A stretch of 37,825 bases of DNA from CAKSKB01 sp034186235. Lineage in GTDB: Bacteria; Bacillota; Clostridia; HGM11514. Below the pieces are notes generated by a model. That model had not been told where the DNA came from, ran no database searches, and saw nothing but the letters and a program-made list of their open reading frames with translations. Below are positions 1 through 8,105 of this stretch, one piece after another (position 1 is the first letter of the stretch; the number at the start of each line of letters is the position of its first letter). The DNA is taken from contig JAXGBA010000124.1 in the NCBI GenBank assembly GCA_034186235.1, forward strand, positions 1 through 37,825. Direction: 5' to 3'. A program made the translations under genes and the position numbers.

Positions 1-2
1 AA

Positions 3-995
3 CAGGTTCTTTACAGCCAAAACGGTATGACTTTCATTAAAGAAGTTTCCGAAAAATACGGTCTTACCGACAAAATAGACGCAGCGGCTTCGATGGATGA
101 CATAGAAGAGATATTTGACACCGTAAGAGAAGGCGAAGCTTCCGATTTTGCAATCACGACATCGGACAGCAACTACTTCATAGACCACGGCGAGAGGTCT
201 TCTTCAGCAGGCGGATATGATATTATAAACGATAAGGTTACCGACAGCTACGATGAAAACTTCGAGATGGCTAAGATAAAAAGGCGCTGGAACGAAAAGG
301 GCTTCTTCCCGGCAGATATTGCAACTCTTGACGACACAAGCTCACTTGTTAAGCAGAAAAAAGTGTATGCCAACTATTCAAGATACCTCCCGGGAAACGC
401 CGGCAAGTTCAAGCTTTCAAACGGCTATGATGTAATTGCGCGCCCGACCGGCAGAGCGATTTTGAACCGTGGCGGAATTCAGTCAACACTTAATGCAATA
501 AGTGCGAACTGCAAAAACCCCGTTAGGGCGCTCAAACTCATTGACCTTCTTTTTGAGGATCAGTATCTCTTAAATCTCCTTTGCTACGGTATCGAAGGCA
601 GAGATTATGAAAAAGACCCGAACAACCCCAACAGAATGAACAGGGATGCAGGCAGCGCATATTACATTGCGGAATTTATGGTAGGCAGTCAGTTCCTTGC
701 ATACCTTGCTCCTTCTTATGAGGACGGCGTTTGGGAACAGACCAAGAAGGAAAATGAGGAAGCTGATGTTGACCCGTATATCGGATTCAGCTTTGACCCG
801 GCTCCGGTAGAGTCCGAAATGTCGCAGATTTCCTCAGTAAAGCAGGAATACTCAAAGATTCTCGGTTTTGGTCTTCAGGATCCTGAAGTTGTGTTCCCCG
901 AAAGACAGGAAAAACTCGAAACCGCCGGCAGAAAGGTTGTTATGGACGAGGTTCAGAGACAGCTCGATGAATGGCTTGCAACAGAGAATAAATAA
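3..995 (+). CDS. ABC transporter sugar-binding lipoprotein, C-terminal part (DUF3502 type)
   Basis: The gene enters from the left edge: the reading frame is open before the first in-window ATG at 27 and no ribosome site precedes that ATG, so only the C-terminal ~330 residues are seen. The segment with NPVRALKLIDLLFEDQYLLNLL and YGIEGRDYEK matches what I know of the C-terminal lobe of LipO-like extracellular solute-binding proteins carrying DUF3502. These are cell-surface receptors for oligosaccharide ABC importers. The signal peptide and lipobox would lie outside the window. It stops at TAA 993-995 and is followed directly by a strong terminator, so it is the last gene of its unit. The specific sugar cannot be read from the sequence. 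Confidence 0.8.
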   Translation, partial: QVLYSQNGMTFIKEVSEKYGLTDKIDAAASMDDIEEIFDTVREGEASDFAITTSDSNYFIDHGERSSSAGGYDIINDKVTDSYDENFEMAKIKRRWNEKGFFPADIATLDDTSSLVKQKKVYANYSRYLPGNAGKFKLSNGYDVIARPTGRAILNRGGIQSTLNAISANCKNPVRALKLIDLLFEDQYLLNLLCYGIEGRDYEKDPNNPNRMNRDAGSAYYIAEFMVGSQFLAYLAPSYEDGVWEQTKKENEEADVDPYIGFSFDPAPVESEMSQISSVKQEYSKILGFGLQDPEVVFPERQEKLETAGRKVVMDEVQRQLDEWLATENK

Positions 996-1002
996 TATAA
1001 CC

Positions 1003-1035
1003 AAAAGACGGTTCTTGTGCGGAACCGTCTTTTTT
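1003..1035 (+). terminator. Rho-independent terminator of the sugar-binding protein gene
   Basis: A perfect 12-bp stem (AAAAGACGGTTC at 1003-1014 with GAACCGTCTTTT at 1022-1033), a 7-nt loop and a T run, starting 8 bases after the stop codon. Confidence 0.92.
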
Positions 1036-1054
1036 ATAAGTATGACGGGCATAT

Positions 1055-1197
1055 CAATGCTCTGTGGTGAAAGTCCACCGAGGCGTAGTTACCGACGAAC
1101 TCTAAAGCGACTTGCAAGTTTCACACTGTGAGATGTGGGAGAGAAGAAGCAATAGCAAAATCGTAGGAACACCGCAAGGCGGAAACTTATCACCATT
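1055..1197 (+). mobile_element. Group II intron scar: 5' RNA portion joined to a piece of reverse transcriptase
   Basis: The stretch around GTGGTGAAAGTCCACC, GTTACCGACGAACTC, GCGACTTGCAAG and the following GTGAGATGTGGGAG resembles the 5' domain I region of bacterial group II introns. Only ~40 bases later the sequence encodes KIVGTPQGGNLSPL, the conserved core motif of LtrA-type reverse transcriptases. In an intact intron hundreds of bases separate these parts, so this is an internally deleted remnant. RT homology stops at about 1197, where a truncated reverse-strand gene begins. The reading frame running 1112-1426 across the scar is not a real gene. Confidence 0.7.
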
Positions 1198-1360
1198 GCC
1201 TTACCTCGACAAGCATTTTTTCGCACCAGTCGAAATATTCGTCAGAAATTATATGGCGTATGTTTTCATCAAGCTTGAAAACCAATGCATATTGAAGTTC
1301 CTTTTCAAATTTTTCTTTCATATAAAGCCCGAGTTGGTTTCGCTAACTAATAATTTTCAT
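1190..1360 (-). pseudogene. Truncated small gene with an in-frame TAG at codon 6
   Basis: On the reverse strand a good Shine-Dalgarno (GGAGG, 1373-1369) precedes ATG 1360-1358. The frame reads MKIIS, then TAG at 1345-1343, then continues uninterrupted as RNQLGLYMKEKFEKELQY and later ISDEYFDWCEKML before a stop at 1192-1190. The last three codons come from the intron reverse-transcriptase scrap, so the natural C-terminus is missing. I do not recognise the family. It lies downstream of the nitroreductase terminator and appears dead: one nonsense codon plus 3' truncation. Confidence 0.5.
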
Positions 1361-1374
1361 CTGCAATTCCTCCA

Positions 1375-1409
1375 AAATAAAAAGTGCGCCGACCGAGGTC
1401 AGCGCACAA
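1375..1409 (-). terminator. Terminator after the nitroreductase gene
   Basis: Inverted repeat GTGCGC...GCGCAC (1384-1407) with an additional inner GACC/GGTC pairing. Read on the reverse strand it is followed by TTTTTATTTT. It lies ~35 bases after the nitroreductase stop. Confidence 0.75.
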
Positions 1410-1445
1410 AAACACAGGCAAAATGAACTGTTAGCCATTATATAA

Positions 1446-1973
1446 TTATTTGATTTCAAATACCCGATTTTCTTTTCTCGCTGCGGCTTCGGGATATTCG
1501 CCGTCGGTATAGCCTAAAATGCAGTGACCGATTCCTTCGTATTCTTCTTCAATTTCGAGTGATTTCAGAAGATTTTTGCCCCAATCGGTTTCAAATTCTT
1601 CTTTGGCTCTGTGAATCCAGCAGCTGCCCAAGCCCAGCTCGTGCGCCGCAAGCATGAGATTGCCCATAACAAGGGCGCCGTCGTAAATATATGTCGGCCA
1701 ATCCTTTTTCCCGAGAACTATAAGCACAGCGGGTGCTCCGTAAAACGGGTCAAAGCCCTTTTCCCAACCGCCGATTTCACGGTTCATTTCGGATAATTTG
1801 TTACGCATTTCCTGGTTTGTAACCTTAATGATTATTGTGTTCTGCGTGCCCATTCCGCTTGCGGCGAAAAGCCCGGCTTCCACGATTTTGTCAATCGCAT
1901 CTTCCGGAACACTGTCTGCCCTGAATTTCCTGATACTTCTTCTCGATTTGATTTTTTCGAGTAACTCGCTCAT
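1446..1973 (-). CDS. Nitroreductase-family protein
   Basis: FMN-dependent nitroreductase/oxidoreductase fold of ~175 residues, a normal length for a short single-domain member. N-terminal LLEKIKSRRSIRKFRADSV is the family's FMN phosphate-binding start. The middle AGLFAASGMGTQNT and the later GALVMGNLMLAAHELGLGSCWI are typical FMN and dimer segments. I chose ATG 1973-1971 because GGAAAGGAACG sits just upstream and the similarity starts there, although the frame is open further upstream into an acetyltransferase fragment. The protein is probably a cytosolic NAD(P)H-dependent reductase; the substrate is unknown. A terminator follows. Confidence 0.88.
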   Translation of the reverse strand: MSELLEKIKSRRSIRKFRADSVPEDAIDKIVEAGLFAASGMGTQNTIIIKVTNQEMRNKLSEMNREIGGWEKGFDPFYGAPAVLIVLGKKDWPTYIYDGALVMGNLMLAAHELGLGSCWIHRAKEEFETDWGKNLLKSLEIEEEYEGIGHCILGYTDGEYPEAAARKENRVFEIK

Positions 1974-2207
1974 GTTAATCGTTCCTTTCCATTTGGAATT
2001 TATTATAAATTGCTCTTTTGTCAGATATGAAAATTGCACCGTCCGCACATCGCCCATTAAGGGGCAGGGTTGGTCTTTTTCGGTGTGATGATAGGCAAAT
2101 CCGCATTTTTCCATGCAGCGTTTTGATTTTTCATTTCCGTCATAATAGCCGCACCATAGAGCGGACGCACCAAAGTTCTCAAATGCGTGCCTTTGTATTT
2201 CGTGCAT
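1974..2207 (-). pseudogene. C-terminal fragment of a GNAT acetyltransferase
   Basis: The reverse-strand frame from 2207 encodes IQRHAFENFGASALWCGYY, DGNEKSKRCMEKCGF and PLMGDVRTVQFSYLTKEQ. This is the C-terminal half of the RimJ/RimL-like GNAT family, including the Asn-x-x-Ser/Ala-x-x-x-x-x-x-Lys-x-GF segment of the acetyl-CoA site. The upstream N-terminal half and its acetyl-CoA P-loop are absent: upstream sequence is open to 2267 but bears no family resemblance. The frame runs without a stop into the nitroreductase, so a fusion could be translated, but the nitroreductase has its own ribosome site. I regard this as a decayed gene 5' to the nitroreductase. Confidence 0.7.
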
Positions 2208-2267
2208 AGCCTCCGTTTTTAATAATAAGCAAACCGTTTCCGCACGGCACGATACCTGCAGCTTATC

Positions 2268-2448
2268 TCACATCCGAATCGAGGTTTTGACTGTTTAGAT
2301 ATTTAGGTAAACAGTAGATGCACACCATTTCCTAAATAATTGTTTTATTTACAACCGGGGAACGGACGGCATAAAAATGCGAAAAGGAGATTTGCAAAGG
2401 ATTATAATAAGAATTCAACACTTCTGAAATCGCAAAGGAGGTTGTCAA
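2268..2448. other. Intergenic region without a recognisable gene
   Basis: About 180 bases between the acetyltransferase fragment and the IS256 end. I see no coding frame, RNA or strong hairpin in it. Confidence 0.4.
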
Positions 2449-2515
2449 GGGGCAATCCCTCATTTTGTGTAAACCTCAAATTTAGCTCCAAAATGATAAT
2501 ATAATCTAATTAGTT
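2449..2515. repeat. IS256-family terminal region (tnp 3' side), copy 1
   Basis: Starting at GGCAATCCCTCATTTTGTGT and running to CTAATTAG, this block is almost identical in inverted orientation to 18135-18197. CCTCATTTTGTGTAAACC resembles ends of clostridial IS256/Mutator elements, and the transposase fragment lies on its inner side. Confidence 0.75.
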
Positions 2516-2520
2516 TTTGT

Positions 2521-2551
2521 GGGCTGAGAGCCGGATTTCGGCTTTCAGCCC
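2521..2551. repeat. 13-bp stem-loop inside the IS256 remnant
   Basis: GGGCTGAGAGCCG (2521-2533) pairs with CGGCTTTCAGCCC (2539-2551) with one mismatch and a 5-nt loop. No T run is adjacent on either strand, so it is not a simple terminator. Confidence 0.7.
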
Positions 2552-2562
2552 TTAGTTATAAT

Positions 2563-2648
2563 ATAGCATAAAATTGCCGGCATGTCAAGGGAGCTCTCGT
2601 ATGAGAGCGTGTATTCCCCCCCTTGATTTGACGGCTATTTTATGCTAT
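2563..2648. repeat. 86-nt nested palindrome overlapping the transposase stop codon
   Basis: The outer arms (2563-2579 and 2632-2648) are near-perfect complements. Inside them GTCAAGGG faces CCCCTTGA, and in the centre GCTCTC faces GAGAGC around a 4-nt loop. The right arm overlaps the transposase 3' end. It may be a structured 3' end of the IS or a small insertion. Confidence 0.7.
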
Positions 2649-3335
2649 TGCGGCAGCCTGTCGGCAAAGAATATTTCAAGCTGAGAATGAATCTGCCCCC
2701 AGTCCTTGCGCTTGCCTGTCCACTTTTTCGTAATGTCTATCATTGCAAGATATAGCATTTTTAAAAGACTGTCATCGGTCGGAAATACGCTTTTATTTTT
2801 TGTAACCTTCCGAAGCTGACGGTTAAATCCCTCTATCGTATTCGTTGTGTAAATCAAGGTTCTGACCGCCTCCGGATACTTGAAATATGTCGATAAATTT
2901 GCCCGATTTGCCCGCCACGAAATAGCTGTTTTAGGATATTTGCTGCTCCATTTTTTATCAAAGCTATCAAGCTCCGAAAGTGCCGTTTGTTCGTCAACCG
3001 CTGCATAAACCATCTTCAAATCAGCCATTAAAGCCTTAATATCCTTGTATGATACAAACTTTGCGCTTTCATTTTCGCCAACCACATTCCGATGACTTCC
3101 TTTTTCCCTTCCATATTGATTCCGATTGCGATATATACAATTTCATTCACTTCTGACGTGGAAGTGTATGGCGTCCATAAATACAACCGCATAGATTTTT
3201 TCAAGCGGCCTTGACTGCGATTCTCGCACTACAGGCAGTATTTTATCTGTTATCCGGCTTATGGTTGTAGCCTAATTCATCGTCAAGCTCTCCGTCAAGA
3301 CCGTTTTCAAGCATTTCTCCGATTTGATATTTTAC
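2645..3335 (-). pseudogene. IS256-family (Mutator) transposase, decayed by two internal deletions
   Basis: The C-terminal 146 codons are intact and diagnostic: TLIYTTNTIEGFNRQLRKVT and SLLKMLYLAMIDITKKW. Upstream the frame is broken. Pieces encode an N-terminal MLENGLDGELDDELGY, then in another frame RITDKILPVVRE, SRPLEKIYAVVFMDAIHF (first catalytic Asp region) and YIAIGINMEGKKEVIGMW. Compared with a ~400-residue member, about 80 residues are missing between ELGY and RITDK. Roughly 55 are missing between GENESAKF and FVSYKD, which removes the second catalytic Asp. The element cannot encode an active transposase. Confidence 0.9.
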
Positions 3336-3337
3336 AT

Positions 3338-3610
3338 AAAAAGCGGTTCAAATATTGAAAAAAGTTCAATTATATGATATAATGTTTTAAAAATCAAATC
3401 GTTCAGGAATATCAATGGATGTTTTTTCGGATATTGTCGAAAAGATGATAACGGATATTATTAGTTAGTTCATACGAAATGCATGAAGCAGAAGAAAAAA
3501 GAATAATTTTTTAGCCGGACTCTACACGAACGTGAATGGCAGAGATACCTGCATCCTCAGAGAGGTTGCGCATATGTATTTTGGAATATGATGGTGTATC
3601 TCATTTGTAT
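3338..3610 (+). repeat. Partial copy of the composite dispersed repeat (promoter plus broken 49-codon ORF)
   Basis: It matches 20412-20690: the same AAATATTGAAAAAAGTTCAA promoter block (TTGAAA 3355-3360, 17 bp, TATAAT 3378-3383), the same TCAAATCGTTCAGGAATATC and the same GATGATAACGGATATTATT. About 80 bp, including the ORF start, is deleted, and the remaining ORF carries a stop and shifts. It immediately follows the IS256 remnant and leads into the membrane protein gene, which may use its promoter. Confidence 0.8.
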
Positions 3611-3657
3611 GAATATATGATCAGAGTTCAAAAATTAAAATAATTGGAGGCATAATA

Positions 3658-5099
3658 ATGAATAGAAAATTCAATTCGACTTTAATTTGGAGAGCTTGTT
3701 TCTATATAACTGTTTTTTTGTTATATATTTAATAACTCGCTCAATTTATCCACTAAGTGATGATTGGTATTATTTAACCGCTCCAAATCCAAATTTTAGG
3801 CTTGATGATTTGTTACCAAATGCAACCTTTTGGAGACCTTTAGATGCCTTGTTTGGCGCTTTTGTTGGTAACTTTCCCGCTCTTTTTCCAAACTTGAATA
3901 GAATATTTGTAATTTCTGCACACATTATTAACTCAATGTTGTTGAATGGCATAGCTAAAGAAATTGGCGTAAAAAAAGAATGGCGAAATTTTGCAATTTG
4001 TTTCTTTTTGTTCTCGTCATCATCGTGGGCTGTAACGGTATCACCAGACGCACTGAATCAAGCTTATAGTATTCTTTTTGGAATGCTTGCTCTATATGTC
4101 TATCTTAAAAAAGGTGGATATTCATTTCTTTCGTTGTGTTTTTTATCCTTGTTGGCAAAAGAGTCCGGTATATCTTGTTTTTTTGTGATTCCGCTATTCA
4201 ATGCGTTGACTAATGCTAAGACGTTTAAAGATTTTGTAAATAATAAAAAACTTCTTAAGCAATGTATAAAACAAGTTGTGTTTTCGTTTTTAGTGATAGT
4301 TTTGTATTTCATTATTAGATTTGCTTTGTATGGGGGAATAGTATTAGGAGCAAACTCTGGGAATTATAAGATAAGCTTCCTTTCATTATCCACATTAAAA
4401 AATATACTTCTCCTCTTTGCTTCTGCGTCAACAGGTATTGATACTATTGCGTTAATGAGTACTAATAAATCGCTTTTGCTTGTTGCAATAACATCTATAT
4501 TTTCAATAGTTTTTATAATGATGTGGATTTTTGGTGTTATATCGCTATTTAAATCGAGAAAACAGGTGTTCCCACTTGTTTGTTTGATTCTTTGTGCTTT
4601 TGGTCTTTCTCTTCCTTTGACGCTGTTGGGTAGAGTAGGTGAAATGCATGCGTATCCAATATTATTTTTCATGTCAATTATTTATGCATTTGTTATGGGG
4701 CATGCAAATATTGACATTAAAAAAATGTTATGTCCTATTATTTGTCTGTTCATTGCTTTTGGAATTTCATCCGTTCATAAAATCACAACAATATATGAAT
4801 ATAGCGATAAGACTCAAAATTTGACTCAGAGCCTAAAAAATGTTTATGATGACCCTGATGGTTCGAATTTATTTATTGTGATAAATAACAGGGAAGGATA
4901 TTCTGTCTTTGAACAATCTGCAGCAACCGGAACAGAATACGGACTGAGTATGCGACCATATTTTAATTGGAAAAATTTAATTCACACCAATTATATGGCA
5001 AAATCTGAAGAAGATGCAGAAACTTATATTAAACGCAACCAAGGTTTGTACAATCATGTTTTTGTGATAAAAGATGAAACGGTTAAAAAAATTAAATAA
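3658..5099 (+). CDS. Polytopic membrane protein, GT-C glycosyltransferase-like, with an apparent frameshift in a T7 tract
   Basis: About 480 residues with around ten hydrophobic segments. An N-terminal loop with PLSDDWYYL recalls the acidic loop after the first helix of GT-C (lipid-linked-sugar) glycosyltransferases, so a role in glycan or surface-polymer assembly is possible but not shown. The best ribosome site, GGAGG at 3647-3651, precedes ATG 3658, which reads MNRKFNSTLIWRACFYIT and hits a stop at 3730. Adding one T to the seven-T run at 3713-3719 joins this start to the long frame (TTG 3687 to TAA 5099). The choice lies between a phase-variable or sequencing indel in the homopolymer and use of TTG 3687. 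The gene is much more A+T rich than the flanking chromosome. Confidence 0.6.
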
Positions 5100-5123
5100 A
5101 TCTCAGGTGAAGGCGGTAGTAAT

Positions 5124-5319
5124 ATGAAATACTATTTAAAACTTATGCGTATGCATCACTATTAAAAACTTTCTTGTTTTTGCTGCTTTGGCATGTAGTG
5201 GTGAGTTCTTTAATTTGCGTAAACTGTTGACCAACAGTTATGGCCTTATTGCGTTTTGTATGGTATCATCGGTTGTGTACATAATCAATAATATATTTAT
5301 AATTTCAAAGGTAAAATAA
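5124..5319 (+). pseudogene. Small membrane protein remnant after the GT-C-like gene
   Basis: A Shine-Dalgarno-like GGTGAAGGCGG precedes ATG 5124, which gives only 13 codons. A +1 frame then continues (ITIKNFLVFAALACSGEFF and AFCMVSSVVYIINNIFII) to TAA 5317-5319. Together they would be a ~65-residue protein with two hydrophobic helices. No family recognised. A terminator follows directly, so it was probably the last gene of this unit. Confidence 0.35.
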
Positions 5320-5351
5320 AGGCTACTTGCGTTTCAGCAGGTAGCTTTTTT
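5320..5351 (+). terminator. Terminator separating the membrane-protein unit from the Rep element
   Basis: GCTACTTGC (5322-5330) pairs with GCAGGTAGC (5337-5345) around a short loop and is followed by six T residues. Confidence 0.88.
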
Positions 5352-5400
5352 GCATATATGCAATGTTTACAGTGTGAAATTAAATATACAGCTTAAAATT

Positions 5401-5492
5401 GCTCAAATAACACAAAAATATTTATTTGACTCCTAAAATGTTAAAAAAGTCAAAATAGACCAAGGTCAAATAACTACTATATAGGGGGGGAG
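5401..5492 (+). other. Putative replication origin (iterons plus G-tract) upstream of the first rep gene
   Basis: Three direct copies of a (G)TCAAATAAC-like word lie at 5402-5411, 5448-5458 and 5465-5474. A fourth copy is inverted at about 5422-5433 (ATTTGACTCC). They are followed by TACTATATAGGGGGGG (5475-5490). Repeats just ahead of a rolling-circle rep gene are the expected layout of a Rep-binding origin, and the G-run is loosely like the G/C tracts near nick sites of pMV158-type and ICEBs1-type relaxases. The nick site itself is inference. Confidence 0.45.
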
Positions 5493-5590
5493 AAGTTTTA
5501 AAAAAGAGAGGGCGAGATACTAATGTAAAAGCAAAGGTTAGAAAACATTTTTACAATTTATCAAATTAAGAAATATAGGAGTACGATACT

Positions 5591-6457
5591 ATGAACGGAA
5601 AACAAACTATAATAACAGAAGTGGAAGAAAGATTTAGTAAGTTACCAGACAGCTCATACACAAAAATTACTGAAACAGGAGCCACTACAGAACTAAGGAC
5701 ATTAGCATGTAAGCCAAATATGTCGGGTTTGCAGAAGGCAAAACGTATTTCAAGGAATTCTTATGTTTGCCTTGATACAGGTGAGGTAAAAGAGTATGGA
5801 TGTGCTTTAGAGCGTGCAGATAATCCGCATTTGAAAGAAACACTGGAAAAAATACGAAAGTATATCAATACAAATTTTTATGACGGCGGGCAGTTTATAA
5901 CATTATGCTATGACGGCGTTATGAAAGATTTTAGGAGAGCAAAAAAGGATTTGAGCTGTTTTTTGAGAACATTAAGCAAAAGGCATAAAGCTATTGAATA
6001 TTTTTGGGTGCTTGAGCCGAAGACAACGGGGTCATGGCATTTTCATTTGCTGACGAAAGGCGAGGAAGTTACAGCGGAAGAACTACAGGGATTATGGATA
6101 GAGGGTAGTTCAGACGTGCAAGACATTTATGATGTGTCAGGTCTGGCATGTTACTTAGCTCCATGTTATAAAAAAGATGATTTAACGGGAAATGAAAGCA
6201 AAGAGGAAAATGGGGGAATTTTTGTATTGTCAAAATCAAAGGAAAAAGCAAAAAGGCTGAATTTTTATCCGCACAACGAAAGAATTTACGGTAAGTCAAA
6301 TGGAATAAAAAAATGGAAAGAATATCAAACAACGAGAGGGGAAGCCAGAACATATGTAAAAGGTAAACAAAAGATGAGTGAATGCTCGTTAGCAGTAGTT
6401 GTTGAGGAAACAGGAGAAAAGATAAATCAAGTAAATATAGAAACATATAAAGGTTGA
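5591..6457 (+). CDS. HUH-endonuclease replication initiator (rolling-circle Rep), first paralogue
   Basis: A 288-residue protein of the rolling-circle replication-associated type (G2P/REP_ORF2-like). Motif 1 is FITLCYD (residues ~102-108), motif 2 is WHFHLL with metal-binding His150 and His152, and motif 3 is GLACYLAPCYKK with candidate nicking tyrosines Tyr188 and Tyr193. The C-terminal YPHNERIYGKSNGIKKW and terminal VNIETYKG are typical tails of the group. It would nick one strand at an origin and prime replication or transfer of the element. ATG 5591 is preceded by AGGAG. A paralogue follows 135 bases downstream. Length and motifs look intact. Confidence 0.82.
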   Translation: MNGKQTIITEVEERFSKLPDSSYTKITETGATTELRTLACKPNMSGLQKAKRISRNSYVCLDTGEVKEYGCALERADNPHLKETLEKIRKYINTNFYDGGQFITLCYDGVMKDFRRAKKDLSCFLRTLSKRHKAIEYFWVLEPKTTGSWHFHLLTKGEEVTAEELQGLWIEGSSDVQDIYDVSGLACYLAPCYKKDDLTGNESKEENGGIFVLSKSKEKAKRLNFYPHNERIYGKSNGIKKWKEYQTTRGEARTYVKGKQKMSECSLAVVVEETGEKINQVNIETYKG

Positions 6458-6592
6458 ATATGTTATATTATGGCAATAACTTTATTTTTGTAAAAATATT
6501 ACTTTTAATATTATTGGCAATAAAATTATAAAATAGCTGTTAGGTATCTTATCTATTAAAAATACAGACGTTGTTAAGGAGAGTGTATTAAC
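6458..6592. other. Spacer between the two rep genes
   Basis: A strongly A+T-rich 135-bp spacer with TATCTTATCTATTA (about 6546-6559), loosely similar to nick regions of pC194/pT181-type plasmids. AAGGAG lies just before the next start. No terminator is visible, so the two rep genes are probably co-transcribed. Confidence 0.3.
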
Positions 6593-7684
6593 ATGAGAAT
6601 TAGCTATGAAAAAGCAAGAAATTACGAGCCATGTACAATTCAAGAGGATTATATCAGCGATGAAAATATGTATGATGAGATGTTGTTTGATAATGATTAT
6701 ACCTATGAGGATAATCACAATTACGGCAATTATAAACGCGAAAAAACATTAATGGATTATATTCCTAATTATGACCCTTTTGACCTTTCTTCCACGATAC
6801 CTGAAGATGTACTGGAAGAAGCTAGAAGGAATTATTTAGCCGAAGAATATAAAATGAACGATGATTGTCCCGTACATGTGTTTAGATACGGCGACACATT
6901 AGAAATAATAACATCTTCCAATCGTGCAGACGGAAAAAGTTTTCAGCATATCAAGAATTTACCCGGCAACAAATATATGAATATGAAAACAGGGCAGGTA
7001 CTTCGGAAAAGGAAACACAGAAAACGATTCGTGAATCAATCTACGCAAGAATTAGAGCGTTTAATAAAAAAGCATTTTGTTAACAGCAATGGATATTTTA
7101 TAACTTTATCCTATGATTATTTTATGGAAACAAGCAAAAAGGTAAAAGAAGATTACACAAAATTCTATGATAAACTTGTCGGTTATTATAAGCGGAAGTT
7201 TAATTTGAAGTTAGTATATATACGAATTTTAGAAACGGCAGAACCTTTAACGCCTGAAGGAAACAAAGACTGGCATATTCATCTTTTTGTGAAAGCCCAA
7301 AACGGAACAGATTTACAAATCACAAAGGAGCAGATACAAAAGCTGTGGAAACATGAAAATGTGTTTGTCAGTTACATTTCAAAAGCCGTAGGTTTGGAAG
7401 AAAACTCCAATAAACTATGCAATCTGCTTTTTGATGATAAAAACAGAATATCCATTTTAGACAATAGCAATTTATCGAAATACTATGCCAGAAAAGAGAA
7501 AATATATACTTGTTCCGAAGAATTAGAACATCCTAAAAAAATCACTATGACAGCAGCAGAAGCACAAGCAATTGCTGCAGACTTCAAAAAGACCGATGAT
7601 AATATTTCAAAATATGAAATGGGAGAAGGTAAAAGCAGGCATGTGGTTAATGTGGTACGGTATGAAACTTATAAAAAAATATGA
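6593..7684 (+). CDS. HUH-endonuclease replication protein, second diverged paralogue
   Basis: 363 residues. The first ~90 are an acidic, Tyr-rich extension absent from the upstream paralogue. The core then matches in order: YFITLSYD (motif 1, ~168-175), WHIHLFVK with His228 and His230 (motif 2), and the C-terminal KYYARKEKIYTCSEEL and NVVRYETYKKI, which parallels the tail of the first Rep. The motif-3 region differs. Where the first protein has CYLAPCYKK, this one has LCNLLFDDKN, and the nearest YxxK is Tyr261-Ile-Ser-Lys. It may therefore nick through a different tyrosine or act as a non-catalytic partner. AAGGAG precedes ATG. A terminator follows. Confidence 0.78.
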   Translation: MRISYEKARNYEPCTIQEDYISDENMYDEMLFDNDYTYEDNHNYGNYKREKTLMDYIPNYDPFDLSSTIPEDVLEEARRNYLAEEYKMNDDCPVHVFRYGDTLEIITSSNRADGKSFQHIKNLPGNKYMNMKTGQVLRKRKHRKRFVNQSTQELERLIKKHFVNSNGYFITLSYDYFMETSKKVKEDYTKFYDKLVGYYKRKFNLKLVYIRILETAEPLTPEGNKDWHIHLFVKAQNGTDLQITKEQIQKLWKHENVFVSYISKAVGLEENSNKLCNLLFDDKNRISILDNSNLSKYYARKEKIYTCSEELEHPKKITMTAAEAQAIAADFKKTDDNISKYEMGEGKSRHVVNVVRYETYKKI

Positions 7685-7724
7685 TAATGGTGATTATTTT
7701 AGTTTGCTGAAATAGGTCTGTATG

Positions 7725-7767
7725 ATAGCAGTAATTCCAATTAGTGAGTTACTGCTATAATTTTTTA
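7725..7767 (+). terminator. Terminator after the second rep gene
   Basis: ATAGCAGTAA (7725-7734) pairs perfectly with TTACTGCTAT (7749-7758), followed by AATTTTTTAA. Confidence 0.85.
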
Positions 7768-8105
7768 ATCCCCGTGAAAAAGCTGTGTATACAAAATGGG
7801 AGAATTACATTTTCGAGGACATCTAAAATATAGTGATAACTCCGTAAATCTAAATTACGGTCAGCCAGGGAGGCAAGAATATAGATACATACCTGAGAGA
7901 AGGTGAGATTTTAGTTGTATAAAGTTTTTTCTATACAAGCGGTAATTTGATATTGATTTTTATATTGCATTTCAATTTGAAAGAAATAGGCGGCAAAGAT
8001 AAAGTATTATGAAATGAAGTAATAATGTTGCGCTGATGCTGGTATTAAATATTTTAGAAAATTCATAAAAAGATATTTTAGTAATACCATAGATAATCCG
8101 GCAAA
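7768..8105. other. Non-coding region of the element with a motif repeated at 11.3 kb
   Basis: No convincing reading frame. It contains 7816-7844, AGGACATCTAAAATATAG followed by TGATAACTCCG, which recurs with six differences at 11332-11360. It also holds GTAAATCTAAATTACGG, a short inverted repeat. It could be part of a structured RNA or an origin/recombination region. Confidence 0.35.

Noticed and set aside
1112..1426. 104-codon forward frame
   Set aside because: It joins intron scrap to the antisense of a reverse-strand gene; only the GTPQGG stretch is meaningful.
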